DNA of 64,000 nt from NCBI GenBank assembly GCA_949126835.1, contig OX421506.1, forward strand, positions 21,035,426-21,099,425. Direction: 5' to 3'. A program made the position numbers and the translations under genes. Source of the stretch: Anisus vortex. Lineage: Eukaryota > Mollusca > Gastropoda > Planorbidae. Under the pieces are notes generated by a model. The model was not told the DNA's origin, did no database searches, and saw only the letters and a program-made list of their open reading frames with translations. Of this stretch, positions 22,709-37,200 are shown piece by piece (position 1 is the first letter of the stretch; every line of letters begins with the position of its first letter).

Positions 22709-22915
22709 CATGGGGTCGGCAACCTATGGCAGGCGTGCCAGACTTGGCACGTCGATGGATTATCAATGGCACGCGGAAAAGGCCTTGAAAGTCTATTTAA
22801 GTATCTTCTAAAAGAGATTTTGTGCTACAGCAGAATGAGTTTTAGGCTGTTGGCACACTGAATGGATTAGAAATAATACTTTGGCACACTGTTATCAAAA
22901 GGTTGCCGACCCCTG
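22709..22915. mobile_element. hAT-type MITE with 8-bp target duplication
   Basis: A 207-bp element with ends CATGGGGTCGGCAACC and GGTTGCCGACCCCTG. The 8-bp duplication TTTTATAG is perfect (22701-22708 and 22916-22923). Inside, GGCACGTCGATGG and TTGGCACACTG are remnants of longer subterminal repeats. No coding capacity. Confidence 0.88.
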
Positions 22916-23469
22916 TTTTATAGCATAGGGCAATCAAGAGTTCTACATTTACGACGGACTTTCATTTGAGATATCTCGTCAAAACCCTGCAGTGATGATT
23001 TGAAAGTCGGAACAGAAGGGGCAGTGAATGCATTGATGGAGGCTTGGTCCAGTGAATTCCACAGTCTAGCCTAATGGCTGACGGGAAAAAAGAATATCTG
23101 TAAACGTTAATACTCGGTACAATTTTTCTAAGATGACATCATTGGTGTTTCGGGTGTTTTTTTTAAGCAAATTGATGGGAGTCAAGGCTAAACATATATC
23201 TTATAAGAATAATTTCTCGAAACATTTCATTATGATTAGGGTTCATTTTTGTTGTACAAAATAGGCCTACTCAATGCGGACAACCTCGTCTGGGTCATTG
23301 TCCTTCTTAATTGCTGTTTGATATTTTTAAGTCTTGAAACTTACCTTTCTCCAGTAGGCCTACAATTAGTGACTATTACACTGAAAACAACCGTAAGATT
23401 TATTCCTAATTGGGGAAGGCCACTTGAATATTTTCTTTTAATATTATTAGATAGGCTACAAATCTGTAT

Positions 23470-24275
23470 GCGAAAATGTGGAATTTTTTTTAAGGCTTAT
23501 GCGTTTGTCTCCTATAGTCTATGTGTGAAAATGAAAAGTTCTTCAGTAAGATTTTGGTTGACATCTTCTGGGTATTCTCGTATTAACAGCGTAACAACTC
23601 TTTGAAGTTCTATCTTTGATAATGTAAGATCGGCAAGAAAGGAAAATATTTGTACTACATCATCATAAACAGAAGCTCTTCTTCCTAAATTTGATTCAAG
23701 TGCATCTAATATAGGAATTAATGATTTAATCCTAATCCTAAATTTATCCCTTGAAGATAGTTCGTACCCTAAGGCACCACCAGTGTCAGATGAATTTACT
23801 TCTTAGTATCCTTCTGGCAGTTTTACATTCAGTATTTTGCAAAATGGTTTTTGTTTGTTGCTGAAGTGCATCAAAATCTTCCCTAATTTCACGTAAAATA
23901 TCCTCAAGTGTCCGCTGTATCAATCTGCACAACTACTAAGCCAATATTATTATTAGGGCTCTGAAGAATTTTATTTACTCTTGAAAAATGTCTCTGTATT
24001 AGATTCCAGAAATGGAGCATAAACACGAATTCAAATTCTTCCATCTTATCTAAAAGATTGTTGTCCCTCAATCTAGTATCACCCTTTGTATTATTATCTG
24101 AATGTAAATAGGCCTAATTGAGTGCATCGGTGATAGGCCTATAGGCCTAATTGTAATTTTCTATAATAGCTTCTGTAGCTTTTGAGTGTGCCTCCCACCT
24201 AGTGTCTCTTATATATTTAGGCACTTTAGAATGAGGTTTCAAATATGATTTCAGAACTTTTAGAACTATATTTCT
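23470..24275 (-). pseudogene. Decayed hAT transposase (ZMYM1/TTF-type)
   Basis: On the minus strand, stretches such as VPKYIRDTRWEAHSKATEAI near 24200 and MEEFEFVFMLHFWNLIQRHF near 24010 match the pattern of hAT transposases of the ZMYM1-like type (L-S-DTRW-x-A...AI, then EFVF-x-L-x-FW). Several stops and frameshifts interrupt the frame. No TIRs were found, so the limits are approximate. Confidence 0.6.
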
Positions 24276-24439
24276 CCTTATTTTCGGTCCAGTGGTTTAG
24301 TGTTCACTGTTATTAGAATAGAAGGCCTAGTGTAATTATAATTTTGCTAACAATTTGAATGTAGGCCCTTCTTGATCTTGAGGCCCCTCTTGATCTTGAG
24401 GCGCTAGGCTGAAGCCTTGATAGCCTATAGGAAAATCCG

Positions 24440-25238
24440 GCCCTGCATACACCTGGAAACCCTGTAGGCCTATTAATTATGATAGATTGATAGATGTAAG
24501 TGTAAGAGCGATAGATATGCCATTATTCATTATTGCAAACAACCTTTGCTTTCTGTTTATAATCGAGTTTCTACGTCACGTTTGAGTTTGAGACTTGAGG
24601 AATTATACTCCAATCTTTTCGCGTTGTTTTTATAGGCTAATGTATACAATTTATGAATAGCGTGCATGTAATATAGATTCATGTCCAGTTTTCACATTGT
24701 AGGCTAGTACGTGCACAAAAAACGAAATAATTTTAACCTGAAAGACTTTATATTGTTTTGTTACTTCTCGACTAGGCGCGAATCTTAATTTTTGCAATTA
24801 CTGGGTGCAAAAGGAAGTAAATGCGCGAGCTATTTTAGTTGCCATTTTAGTCTTGTATTTGATTAAATTTCAACCAAAAATATTATCTTTCTTAACTAAC
24901 CACTTCAAAACCCAAAACTTAATTTATAAAGCTTCATCGAAAAACAATATTTTTTTACATCGCAATTAATGCCGGCAAAAGACCGGTGCATATATATGAT
25001 TTTTATTACATTAATGTCTATTGGTGAAATCGTTGCAAAGTCCAGTTTTTATCCAATCAGAAAACATTTTACGTGTTCTGGTGTACCGGAATTCAGTTAG
25101 TGTATTATTGCGCATTCCACATGTGTAGGGCCGACCTTCTTCAACGAACTAACTATTTATTTTTTTTTTACTTAAAAGTTTCTAGCAATATTGTCGAACA
25201 AGGCAACAGACATAGAGAAAATCAGCAAATATAGATAA
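24440..25238 (+). promoter_or_regulatory. Presumed promoter and 5' UTR region of KPNB1
   Basis: No gene is seen. The stretch directly before the importin start codon must hold its 5' UTR and promoter, but I see no convincing TATA box or other core element, so the transcription start cannot be placed. The codon just before the ATG is an in-frame TAA (25236-25238). Confidence 0.35.
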
Positions 25239-25278
25239 ATGGATCTAATAAAAATCCTCGAAAAGACCGTCTCGCCAG
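25239..25278 (+). CDS. KPNB1: KPNB1 exon 1
   Basis: Residues 1-13 ([13 protein letters not shown]), ending in phase 1 before donor GTAATG. Intron 1 is 2.7 kb. Confidence 0.93.
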
Positions 25279-28200
25279 GTAATGTATTAGGCCTAATGCA
25301 AAATTAAGGTGCATTTTTTCTTCGAATTTCATTTTCTATTTCCAACTAAGTCCATGCCCATGACTGACAACTTGACACTAGTTGAATAATTTTAATAATT
25401 ACTAGACTAGATTCTATTATTACTTGGCACAAATGTAATTAAAATGATTTATTCGCGCTAGAAAATCCTCGTTACCAATTAGGCCTAGATTCTAGACTAG
25501 ATCTATATGTAAAAGTTTATTTATACCAGTTACAAGGGCCCTACACTCATCCAACGTAATTTAATAAATATTCTACTTCATTTATCATTAGTTTTACAAC
25601 ACTCCCTACACTATCTACTAGATCTAGACTAGGCCTTCTACTTCTACTACACTACGCAAAATCAAAATATATTTTTATTTTCTTTATGTTTTAAATTAGC
25701 ATCATAAATGACATGGGCTTAGGTCCCTTGGTATAGACATATTGAATGATATTGTAATTCTAGTATTAAAAATAATCTTGCACTTGCATTAGCCTACTTA
25801 TTAGAAGGCCTACACTATAAGTGACTATTACACCAGTCCAGTGGCAAAGGCGAATGTCAAATCTCCAATAAATGAAAATGAAGTAAATCTACGAAACGGA
25901 CGTATTGCCCGCAGTCTACAATAATTAGTAGCCGGTTCTCTAACACTTCATACTTTGTTTTGTAAGCGTACCTATTTATTTGCGTTTCCTTTATTGTTTT
26001 CTTTTAATAAAAATTGGCATTTTATTTAAGAATGGAACTAGACTATTTAAAGTCTTTAGTTACAATGAAATGATTTAAAATCAGAGTGTCTAGATAGAGC
26101 ATCTGGCGACTGGACAAATAGTAAAAGTAAACCAGATTTTTGTCTGGCAACCAATTCACTTTGCTGCCGTAACAAAGAAATGTAACACGACCAGTCGACC
26201 GCCTGCTATTGATAGGAAAGTTGGCATTGGACAAGTTTGGGGAAACATGTGGGCAATATGAGATCAGTTCATTTAATAAGATTGTTCTCCGACTATTATT
26301 AATAAAATCGTACATTTAAATTACTAAATTTATTTAATACAGTATCAAGCTTTTAATGATCCATTAAAAACATATGTTTGAGGTTAAACTATGAAGACAT
26401 TGAAGAAGCTCTCTATATAAACTGTATTACATTGCATATTTCTCCGATAATGATAATGACAAAGTGTCACAAAGTCCCTAGCCTAGCCCCTATCCCAACA
26501 GATCATACCAAACTAGGCCTGTTTTTTTTTTAATATGCATACATTAGAATAAATCAAAATAAAGAAAAATTAATTCAACCCTTCTAGCTCATAGATAGGG
26601 CCTACCTACTTTTTTTGCTATGCATACTATCAATTATTCTACTAATTATTCCCCACGGCCCAGACTTTATTTTAGAATGACTGAAATATCAATAAGGTTA
26701 CGAAATAAAATTGTTACTTTTTTGTTTGTAAAAAAAAGTGATAATGACATGAGAGTAAATTGTTTTAAACTTAACTGATCTTATTAGACTTTATCTAATC
26801 CAATTCTTAAAATAATTGTATTAATTCGTAATGTTAATTCATAAGAAAAAGTTTTAGCAGCATCCTAAGTCCATAATAGCGGAAGGTAAATAGCCATCAG
26901 CTATTATACCCGCACTTTCAATTTTGAAAAAAAAGATTAATTGGTCAATTTTCATAATTTATAAATAAGATACAATTCTAGTATTCATAGTATTCAGCTA
27001 TCGAATAATCATTCTGCCTTAGACTATGGTGAAAGGTCAGATCCGTTTTTTTGTTCTTTAAATAGACACCCATCATTGACTGTACCAGGTATACTGTTTT
27101 CCCCTAATGGGCATGTTTTGGTTGTTGAAGGGCTAAAAGACAATGGAATAGAATATTGTTATTGACTGCTCACATGTTTTCTGATTTATACCCAGGGCAA
27201 AAGTTAAATTGCAAGCCTGATAATGAAATACATTTTCTTTCATTAACGCATTATAAATGTAACACATTTTTAAATAATAATTAATAGACCTTAGGATTAT
27301 AGTTTTATAAAAAAATGAAATTTAGTTAGGCTATGTAATATTTTAAACGAAGTGGCTATTCGGACCTTATAGACTTAGTGATAAATAGTTATATAAAAAC
27401 TATCAGTTAGTTTATATAGTATATAGGTTAGGGATGGCTTTGTAGTATTTTTGGTAAGAGTTAGTATCGGTTAGCTTATAAAGGATAGGGATAGATTTGG
27501 TGTTTTCTATGCTACTTCTTATAATATATATGGTAAAACAAATATATTTTGTGTTTGTTTCCCTCTTTTTTGATGTTTTTTATGAGTTTTAAGGAATTCT
27601 GACTGAAGCTGGGTCCGAATAGCCATTTCATGCTAAAGGGACCCGGGTCTGAATAGCGGCAGCCTATTTTAAATGGCCTAGACTATTTGTTTTGACATAA
27701 TATTATAACATAATATTTTATTAGCACTTTTTTTTTCATTAAAAAAAAAGTTAACATCTGAATTATTCACAATTAAAATATAAAAGTAACAGTAAAAATG
27801 GTTGCAAGAAAACATTCAAGCAGGCTGGTGTCTGCTTTTAATTAATAGGCTCTATCCTATGTTGACTAGTTTATTTTTATGATTACTGTAACTTGTTTTT
27901 GTGCACATTTTTTTGTAAAGAACATTATACCTTTATCTGACCTTTTTTTTTATATTACAGATACTCATGAACTTGAGACTGCACAGCAGTTCCTGGAATC
28001 TGCGGCGGCACAAAACTTAGTAAGTACATAAGAAAAAATTTACTGTACACAATTCTCCAACTATACTTTATAATCATAGGTAATATCTTGAGAAATGTTA
28101 AAATGTAATATCTAATTTCAGCCAGAGCTATTGAAGTCCCTCAGTAACATCTTGAAACATGGCGGTAACAGTCCAGTTGCTAGAATGCAAGCTGGTTTGC

Positions 28201-31200
28201 AGCTTAAAAATGCTCTCTATTCTAAAGATAACGCTATTAAACTTCAACATCAGCAGAGGTGGTTACAATTTCCAGATGAAGTTCGAAGTTTCATTAAACA
28301 AAATGTAAGTTGTTTTTTTTAAGTTTAATTTGGGTTACTTCTTTAAGACTGAAGTTTGTTTTGATAAGCATTATGATTTTTTTTCTGTTTTTTAGGTTTT
28401 AGATTCACTTGGCACAGAAACTGTTCGACCTAGTTCTGCAGCTCAGTGTGTGGCATATATTGCCTGTGCAGAGCTGCCCCATGGGTTATGGCCAGATCTC
28501 ATAGCCCGCCTCACAAGTAATGTCATCAACCCTGCTAGTACTGAAATGGTGAAGGAGGCAACACTTGAGGCCGTTGGTTATATTTGTCAAGAAATAGTAA
28601 GTATAAACTCTAGCATATTTACTAAAGTGATTTATTAGTGTAAATTTGAATATGCCATCAACATGTCTCATTCTGTTTGCTTTCTTTATTTTTGTGTAGG
28701 AGCCTGAAATTCTTCAGCCCCAGTCAAATGAAATTCTTACTGCAATAGTGCATGCTATGAAAAAGGAAGAACCAAGGTAAGTGTGTATATTAAACACAAC
28801 AAAGTACCTGGGCTTTTGATGGCTAATTAAGTTAGATATCTACTATTTTTGTCTGCTTAAATTTTTGTTTGTTTCTCCTTAAAGTAACCATGTCAGGCTG
28901 GCTGCTACAAATGCATTGCTTAATTCGTTAGAATTTACCAAAGCTAATTTTGACCAAGAGGTAAGTTGTGTTTATTTTGTTCAGTAGGTTTTAAAATTTC
29001 AGTTCTAAAAGCTTGGGTTACTTTCTAAAATGTAGGAATAGAATCACCCCACATTTTAACTTACTTTTTTTTTTTCTATTTTTTATTTAGGCTGAAAGAC
29101 ATCTTATTATGCAGGTTGTATGTGAAGCTACTCAATCTAGAGATACTAAGGTATTTCAATGGCTGTATTATATTGACACATTTTAGAAGCTTTTACTTTT
29201 AGTAACATTTATAACTTTTAATATACATTTTTTTTGTAACCAGGTCAGGGTCGCAGCTATGCAGTGTTTGGTAAAGATAATGTCACTCTATTACATCTAT
29301 ATGACACATTATATGGGGCCTGCACTTTTTGCTGTAAGTTATTAAATTTTAAATGGCTTGTTAAAAATGTAAACATCTTGATCAAATTTTACTATACAAG
29401 TACATTTTCTCATCAGTTGATAAATATGTCAGTGCACATGTCTTACCATGCATTCCTATTATTATATTTACATTATCTGTGTTTTAAAATCTCTCAAAAG
29501 ATAACAATAGATGCCATGGAACACGAGAATGACGAGATTGCTTTGCAAGGTATTGAATTTTGGTCAACAGTTTGTGATGAGGAGGTGGATCTTGCCATTG
29601 AGTTGTCAGAGGTACACAGTAAATTACTTGTGCTGTCCACATCTTGTTTAATCCTCTCTATCCATTGCTGTCATATGATTAATCTCTGGGTATTATACCA
29701 CCCCAGTCTGATTTTTATTTTGACTTGTGAGGTTTTATTCTAAGACTATTATTACATGCTGTTTGTTTGTGGAAATATTATATTTCATGTTATGCATTGT
29801 TAGTATGAAGGAAATACACATTTTTACAGACTACAATAAAACTATATCATGTTTTCGAGCCAAATATAATAGTTACAATTCCTTCTAGTTTTCTAAAGTA
29901 GCAATACTAAAATGTTTTTCCTACTGCTTCAAATTGGCTAGTAAAGCTGATATTGGTGTAATTAAAACAGAGATTTTGATAGTGACTAGTGTTTTTTTAA
30001 AAATATCTATTGAAATAAATTAGTCCATCTGTTTTTTTCAATTTGCTGCAAATGTAACTGCAATGACTTACTTAGGAATTTAGTTGGTATAGCAAAAAAA
30101 GCATTTAAATTTATGCTTAGTTAGAATATAGGTACAGTTATACATTATAGGTGAAGGTATACAATAACACTTATTATTGTCTTAGTTTGTAGATGAGCCC
30201 AAGTCAAAAGGTGCTCTTTCAAGGGAAAAAATTTAATATTCACAGAGAGGTGTAAAAATGCACTTAAGTATTGTCAGAACCTTCCTACACATGATTTGAA
30301 TAGTGGGAAGATAAGTTATACACTGGAAAAGACACAGTGACGAAAAACGAAACAAAAGAAATGGCTGCTATAGACATCTTGGTGTCACTTAGGACAAATG
30401 ACAACAAAAAATTGACTTCAGAAAAAAACATACTAATTCTTGTTGGATTTCTTCAAGAATTTAACACACATATCTCCATAGCCTATATTTATGATATTCA
30501 AGAGTATTACAAGCATAGGAGTTGCAAAAGAGGGAGTTTAGGAGCATAAACTCCACTCACTTGAAATGACAAAACTGTCCTAAGCAACACTGTTTTTTTT
30601 AAACCCTTGTAAAAAAATTATCCCTGCATCAATTTGAGCAAACTTTGTGGCAAATAGTTATTTAAGGGCTTCTTGTATTCACCAAATGAGTTTGAGATAC
30701 ATCTAAAGCTCCTAGGTTATTGAAATAAAGTCTAGAAAAATTGCATGTAATTAGTCATCGGCAAGAAACCGTAACATTCTCACCAAAAATGCGTTTTGAG
30801 GCATATTTTAATCAACCTAGGTCAAAATGCTATTTCATGCTATCTCGTTGTCCATGTTTGGTGTGAACTAAGTCCAAGTTTTAACTATTTCATTGCATTT
30901 TGACCCTTTAATAGCGATTTTAAAAATATCAGTTTAGAGGTACGACCTTTTTGACTTGGGCTCAGATAAATTTACAATTGATACTTAATAATTGTGCAAC
31001 ACCTCCTATAGCTATAAAGACAGAAAAATTAACTTTTCCTGTATAGTAGACATGGGACTGATATTTAATTGTTCCTTTGTTCCTCATTTTTGTCATAGCT
31101 GTTTCTCATTTTGATTAGTGGGGTTAGGTGTGTCTGTGTTAGCATAAACAAAATTAAATATATTCTTGTAGCAGTAAAACGTGAGAACTGCAATTAACTT

Positions 31201-34200
31201 GACTATATTGGACATCTACATAATTTGTCACACTTGGTACTTGTATTGAAAAAAATATTTTCTTTATATTGAAGACATGTTTTAATATTTGTGAAATCTT
31301 TTTGATAGGCTGCAGAACAGGGCCGTCCACCTGAACGCACAAGTATGTTTTATGCCAAGGGAGCCTTGCAATACCTCGTCCCAATTCTGTTGGTCACCCT
31401 TACTAAGCAGGTAATGGGCATATTAATACTAAGCTGTTATACTACATAGTTTATTAATGTGTTTGCATTCTCAAATTCTCCTTCATGTATCCGTGTATCT
31501 AGGAAGAGTATGATGATGACGATGAATGGAATCCTTGCAAAGCTGCTGGAGTTTGTCTTATGCTGTTGGCCTCTTGTTGTGAAGATGACGTAGTGTCGTT
31601 TGTTTTACCCTTTGTTAGGGACAACATCCGCAATGAAAATTGGCGCTACAGGGATGCGGCAGTGATGGCATTTGGTAAGCTTTTTCTTTCCTGTGTGCTA
31701 TTATATACTCAGACATGCCTACCGTTCCACTTTTGGCGTATTTGTTCCGCTTTTTTATTTAAAAAAAACCCACTTTGTTCTGCCGTTCTGCTTTTTACTA
31801 GTTTTGTTACGCCAAATTGGAAAGTTTTTTTTTTAAATGTTGAAATATAGTCCGTGTCTAGGTTGATAAAACAAAGGCACAAATAAAGTCACAATGCTAT
31901 AATTATCATTACTTGGGTTTTCTATTGTTTTTTTTAAAGAGATATTCTGGGCTTTTCTAACATTTTTTTTGCGGTATTACGCATGTTTGGCACTTAATCT
32001 ACTTTTCCTTTACTGTATTGCTAAGATTTGAATATATCTGCCTCAGAAAGTTTAAATATGACTTGTTCAGACTGTAAAAAAACTAATTCAGTTTTATTGG
32101 AAGGAATATTCAGAGTAGTTTATTCAGCAAAGAAAAGCATGTGAATTTAATGTTCCTTGTAGGCCTACTAGATTTAGATCCATTGCGAATTGTCTGTAAA
32201 ATGTAGTCCTACCTTACTACCTACATTTTAAATAGCTAATGTAGTTTTTTTGTTATAAAAGATTGTTAGATAAAGAGTGTTCCGCTTTTTTGTCCTTAGC
32301 GGTAGGCATGCCTGTATACTTGCTAAGAAATTACTTGGTTGAAAAGCTTAAACAATTTTTTTGATTGCAGGTTCAATATTGGAAGGACCAGATCCAGAAA
32401 AAATGAAACCTATTGTTGAGCAAGCCATGCCCATGCTTATAGAATTGCTTAAAGATCCTAGTGTGGTGGTCAGGGACACGGCTGCATGGACAGTTGGGCG
32501 TGTCTGTGAAATACTTCCTGAATCTGTACTTCATGAAACTTGTTTAACACCTCTGCTGACAGCTCTCGTGGAAGGTCTTGTTGCAGAGCCCCGTGTGGCT
32601 AGTAATGTTTGCTGGGTAATACTTGTATTCTTACATCTTTGAGTTACATTTGAGTTTCAGTATTAGTATAGATGTTTACAATTCATATTTAACATATACA
32701 AAAAACTATTTCCACAGGCTTTTTCAAGTCTTGCTGAAGCTGCGTATGAAAATGCAGAGCAGCCAGAAGATGGTACAGAGCCTGAAACTTACTGTCTTTC
32801 CAATTACTTTGAAATCATTGTAGAGAGACTGTTGCATACTGCTGACAGGTAGTTAAAATATCAAATTTCACCTATGATAATTATATCAAGTTTTACGTGC
32901 ATATTTGTATGTAAAAAAAAATTCTATTTTAGTTAATAAAGTTGGGAAAAGATTTCAAATTTTTTAAATAAGTAAAATGGGATTGGTAACCCAGAATCTA
33001 TACTTTAAAATGGATCACTATATCATTATTGATGTATTTTTTAATAGGCCTGACGGCAATCAGCATAATTTGCGAAATGCTGCCTATGAAGCTTTGATGG
33101 AATTGGTAAAGAATAGTCCCAAGGTAATTGAATTAATTCTGTCATTCCACTTTTAATAGTATTTCATTGTGTTGTAAAAAAAAATGTCAAGATTAAAGCT
33201 GATGCCACAGTTTATACAGAGCCACAATCGAAGTTACGTACAAGTTACAGTGATAGCTCTACAAACTATTTCTTTAAGCCCTTAAAGATATATTCTACAT
33301 TTGAATGTATTTTTTACTTCTTTCAGAACTGTTATTTGATAGTACAAAAAACCACTATGATTATTTTAGAAAGACTGGAAAGGGTTTTGTCTATGGAGGT
33401 AATACAATGTTTTGTTCATACTTTTGGTTTTAATATTTATGAGCTACGAAAACCTTTCTTTCTTACATGAAACATTTTTGTACTTAAGTTTTTTTTAATA
33501 TAAATATGGCTCAAAGATTTTTAAGTTCTAATATCAATGTATTGCTGCCAAAATCTGAAATTTGAAAGACAATCTCATCTGATACTACCAAGACGTGTTC
33601 TTTAACTCATTTGCTACTAACCTAGTTGCCAAAGACACCCCTGAAAATAATAGCCAAAGGGAAGGAACTCCTCGTTAAATTAAGTAAATTAATATTTTTT
33701 TAATGACTAAATATTCCCCTAAGTTAATACAAAATTACATCATAAAATAGATAAATATCTTAGCTTTATGGAAATGTATACTTTTATACATAAAAAAATG
33801 TCAATTTGTCGGTAGAATCATTCGCCGAGTGTTGAGACCCTAGGATTTGGCTAAATATTTTCACTAGCCCTAGCGTCAAAGTCAGATAAAGTATCATAAA
33901 GCCCATAAATCGAGTTGTAATGGAAGTTCATCTAAATCTATATCTGCAGCATCCTTATCAGAGCTGTTGTTAAATGTTATATTTGGAGGTATAGAATATT
34001 GATTAATAAAGTAGGCAATAAAAAAAGTACTACAAGACGAAAGATCAGTGAAAACTACCCGTACTTTGAAAGCGCATCGCAAAAAAAACAACTTTTTTTT
34101 ATCGAAACAAACTATATTCTTACTTTTTAAAAGCCGTGCTTGCAGTAAACAGAACGCATGACGAAAAATTAATAAACGACTGTAGGTTAGTCACACACGT

Positions 34201-37200
34201 GGCCGCCGCTTTTGGGCGCATTGGTACTTAGGGGGGGTATGCCGCATTCAGTCGCAATAGTTGCAAATGAGTTACCTGTGAACGTTATTTGTTATGAAAA
34301 TATTTTTGTATAGGCACTGTATGCTTTTTTTGTTGTTGTTTCTTTTATCAGGGAGCAATTCAGTCAACAAATGACAGGGTTCAATACAATGATTTACAGT
34401 CACTTTTGTGTGCCACCTTACAGGTATATGCTAAGACATCACATTTATCATTATAAACAAATTGAAGTCTTTGCTGTCTTAACAAAAAAAATTGTTTATT
34501 TTTCTACCACTGTTGGTTTCTAATTTGTATAGAGTGTACTGAGAAAGGTGACTCCTGAAGATGCACCTAAGATATCAGATCAGATAATGACTGCTCTCTT
34601 GAGAATGTTTCAGTCTACTAGTGGTAAAGCTGGTGGAGTCCAGGAAGATGCTTTGCTGGCCATGTCAACTCTTATTGAAGGTAAATTTCAAGATGCTCTT
34701 TTATAGTTCTTAGACACTTTGTTTGAAGTTTATTACTCTTTACCACTGGATATTAATGAATGTGGGTTTTTTATTATTTTTATTATTAATTTTTTTCTTT
34801 TTTCAGTTTTAGGCGATAAGTTTCAGATGTATATGGACGCATTTAAGCCATTCCTTCTACTGGGACTGAAGAATTATGAAGAATATCAGGTTTGTGTATT
34901 AATATTTATTAAATGGACAATAAGAAAAGAAAAAAAAATCAAATTTTAAATAATAATTGGAACTGATCCTGAAGGGAAAGAAATGGGTCTTAACTTTTTT
35001 TTTTGCAGACAAATCTGTTTTATACTGTCAGATCAGTTCCATCTGTTTTAATCCTTGATTTTAGGTCAAAATGTAAATTTATGTTTTGTAAAAACGTATT
35101 TTTCATATATTATGTATGCATGGTATATTTTTTCTTCTTACAAAAATTTTTTCTTAAACTGGGTGAATATAAAAGAAGTTCTATGATGATTGATATCACC
35201 GCCCCAATCTGAAATTTAAATGACTGATTGGTTTTCTTCTGAGACTTCTAACACAAATGCTTTAATTGCTTGTCACATTTATAATTAAAATATATTTTCA
35301 AAGTTAGTAGCTGGCACAATATACCTTCTTGATTGCTGAACCATTCAGCCTCCCAACTGTCCACCAACCTATCTATGACTCATTTTTGCCCAGCTAAAAC
35401 ATTTTTTTCTAAAAACTGATCCAGAAGTCTATTATGGTTTAAAAAGCTAACTTTCCATCTGTATAATTTAATTCTATAGACGTCTACTCGTGATTTTAGG
35501 GGACGATGTCAATGAACTTGCCTTTTAAAAATTTCAGCCACATTTAAGAAAGTTTTTGGCAGAGAGGATTTCATGTTTAAAAATTATTAAGGGTACTTAC
35601 TATTGGTTGTGTATGTAGTGATAACATTTTTCAGATGTTTGGCATATTTTTCTCCTTTCAATCATTTGTGTCTTTAACTGGGTAAATATAAAAGAAGTTC
35701 TATGATGATAGATGATTTTTTAAAACTGATCCTTACATCTATTATGGTTTAAAAAGCTCACTTTCCATCGGTATAATTTAATTCTATAGACGTCTACTCA
35801 TGATTTTAGGTGACAATATCAATTAACTTGCCAGTTTAAAAATTTCATAAAATTTGAGCCAAATTTAAGTCAGTTTCTGGAAGAGAGGATTTTATGTTTG
35901 AAAAATTAAATAGGGTACTTACTATTGATTGTGTATGTGGTGAAAACATTTTTCTTATGCATTACATATTTTTCTTCTTAAAATAATTTTTCTCTCAAAC
36001 TGGGTGAATATAAAAGAAGTTCTATGATGATTGATATAGCCGCCCCAGTCTGAAATTTAAATGACTGATTGGTTTTCTGAGACTTCTAACACAAATGCTT
36101 TAATTGCGTGTCACATTTATAATTAAAATATATTTTCATAGTTATTAGCTGATACTAAGTACCTTCTTGTTTGCCAAACCATGCAGGCTCCCAATTGTCC
36201 ACCAATCTACCTATCCATCTGTCTCATTTTTGCCTAGCTGTAACCTTTTTTTTTTAAAACTGATCCTGAAAGGAGGTAAAAAAGAAGATTTAAATCAATT
36301 TTTTTTTAATGTAAAAAGAACCTGAAATCTATTTTGGTTTAAAAAGCTAACTTTCTATCTGTATAATTTAATTCTATAGACGTCTACTCGTGATTTTAGG
36401 TGACGTTATCAATTAACTTGAAGTTTAAAAATTTCATAAACTTTGAGCCAAATTTAAGTCAGTTTTGGAAGAGAGGATTTCATGTTTGAAAAATTAATAA
36501 GGCAAGGGTACTTACTATTGGTTGTGTATGTAGTGAGAACATTTTTCATATGTATGGCATATTTTTCTCCTTACAATAATTTGTGTCTTTAACTGGGTAA
36601 ATATAAAAGAAGTTCTATGATGATTGATGTACTGCCCCGGTCTGAATCTTAAATGACTGATTAGTGTTCTTCTGAGACTTCTAACACAAATGCATTGATA
36701 ACATGTCCAATTTTATTGGATAGGTTATTGAATAGTTAGTTAATGGCTCGGAAAACCAACTTGACTGCCAAACCATTCAGCCACCCAATCTTCCTTGAAT
36801 CTAAATATCCATGATTAATTTTTGCTAGCTATAGCCTTTTTTTTAAAAAAAATCATCCTTAAACGAGGTGAAAAGAATATTCTAATCCAGTTTTTCTTCT
36901 TTATGTAAAAAGATCCTTACATCTATTATGGTTTAAAAAGCACACTTTCCATCTGAATAATTTAATTCTATAGACGTCTACTTATGATTTTAGGTGACTG
37001 ACAATATCAATTAACTTGCCAGTTTAAAACTTTCATAAAATTTTTAGCCAAATTTAAGTCAGTTTCTGGAAGAGAGGATTTTATGTTTGAAAAATTAAAT
37101 AAGGTACTTACTATTGATTGTGTATGTAGTGAAAACATTTTTCTTATGCATTGCATATTTTTCTTCTTAAAATAATTTTTGTCTCAATCTGGGTGAATAT

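Noticed and set aside
29264..29743. A 159-residue frame spanning KPNB1 exons 8 and 9
   Set aside because: It runs through an intron with clear GTAAGT donor and AG acceptor. Only the exonic parts match importin beta.
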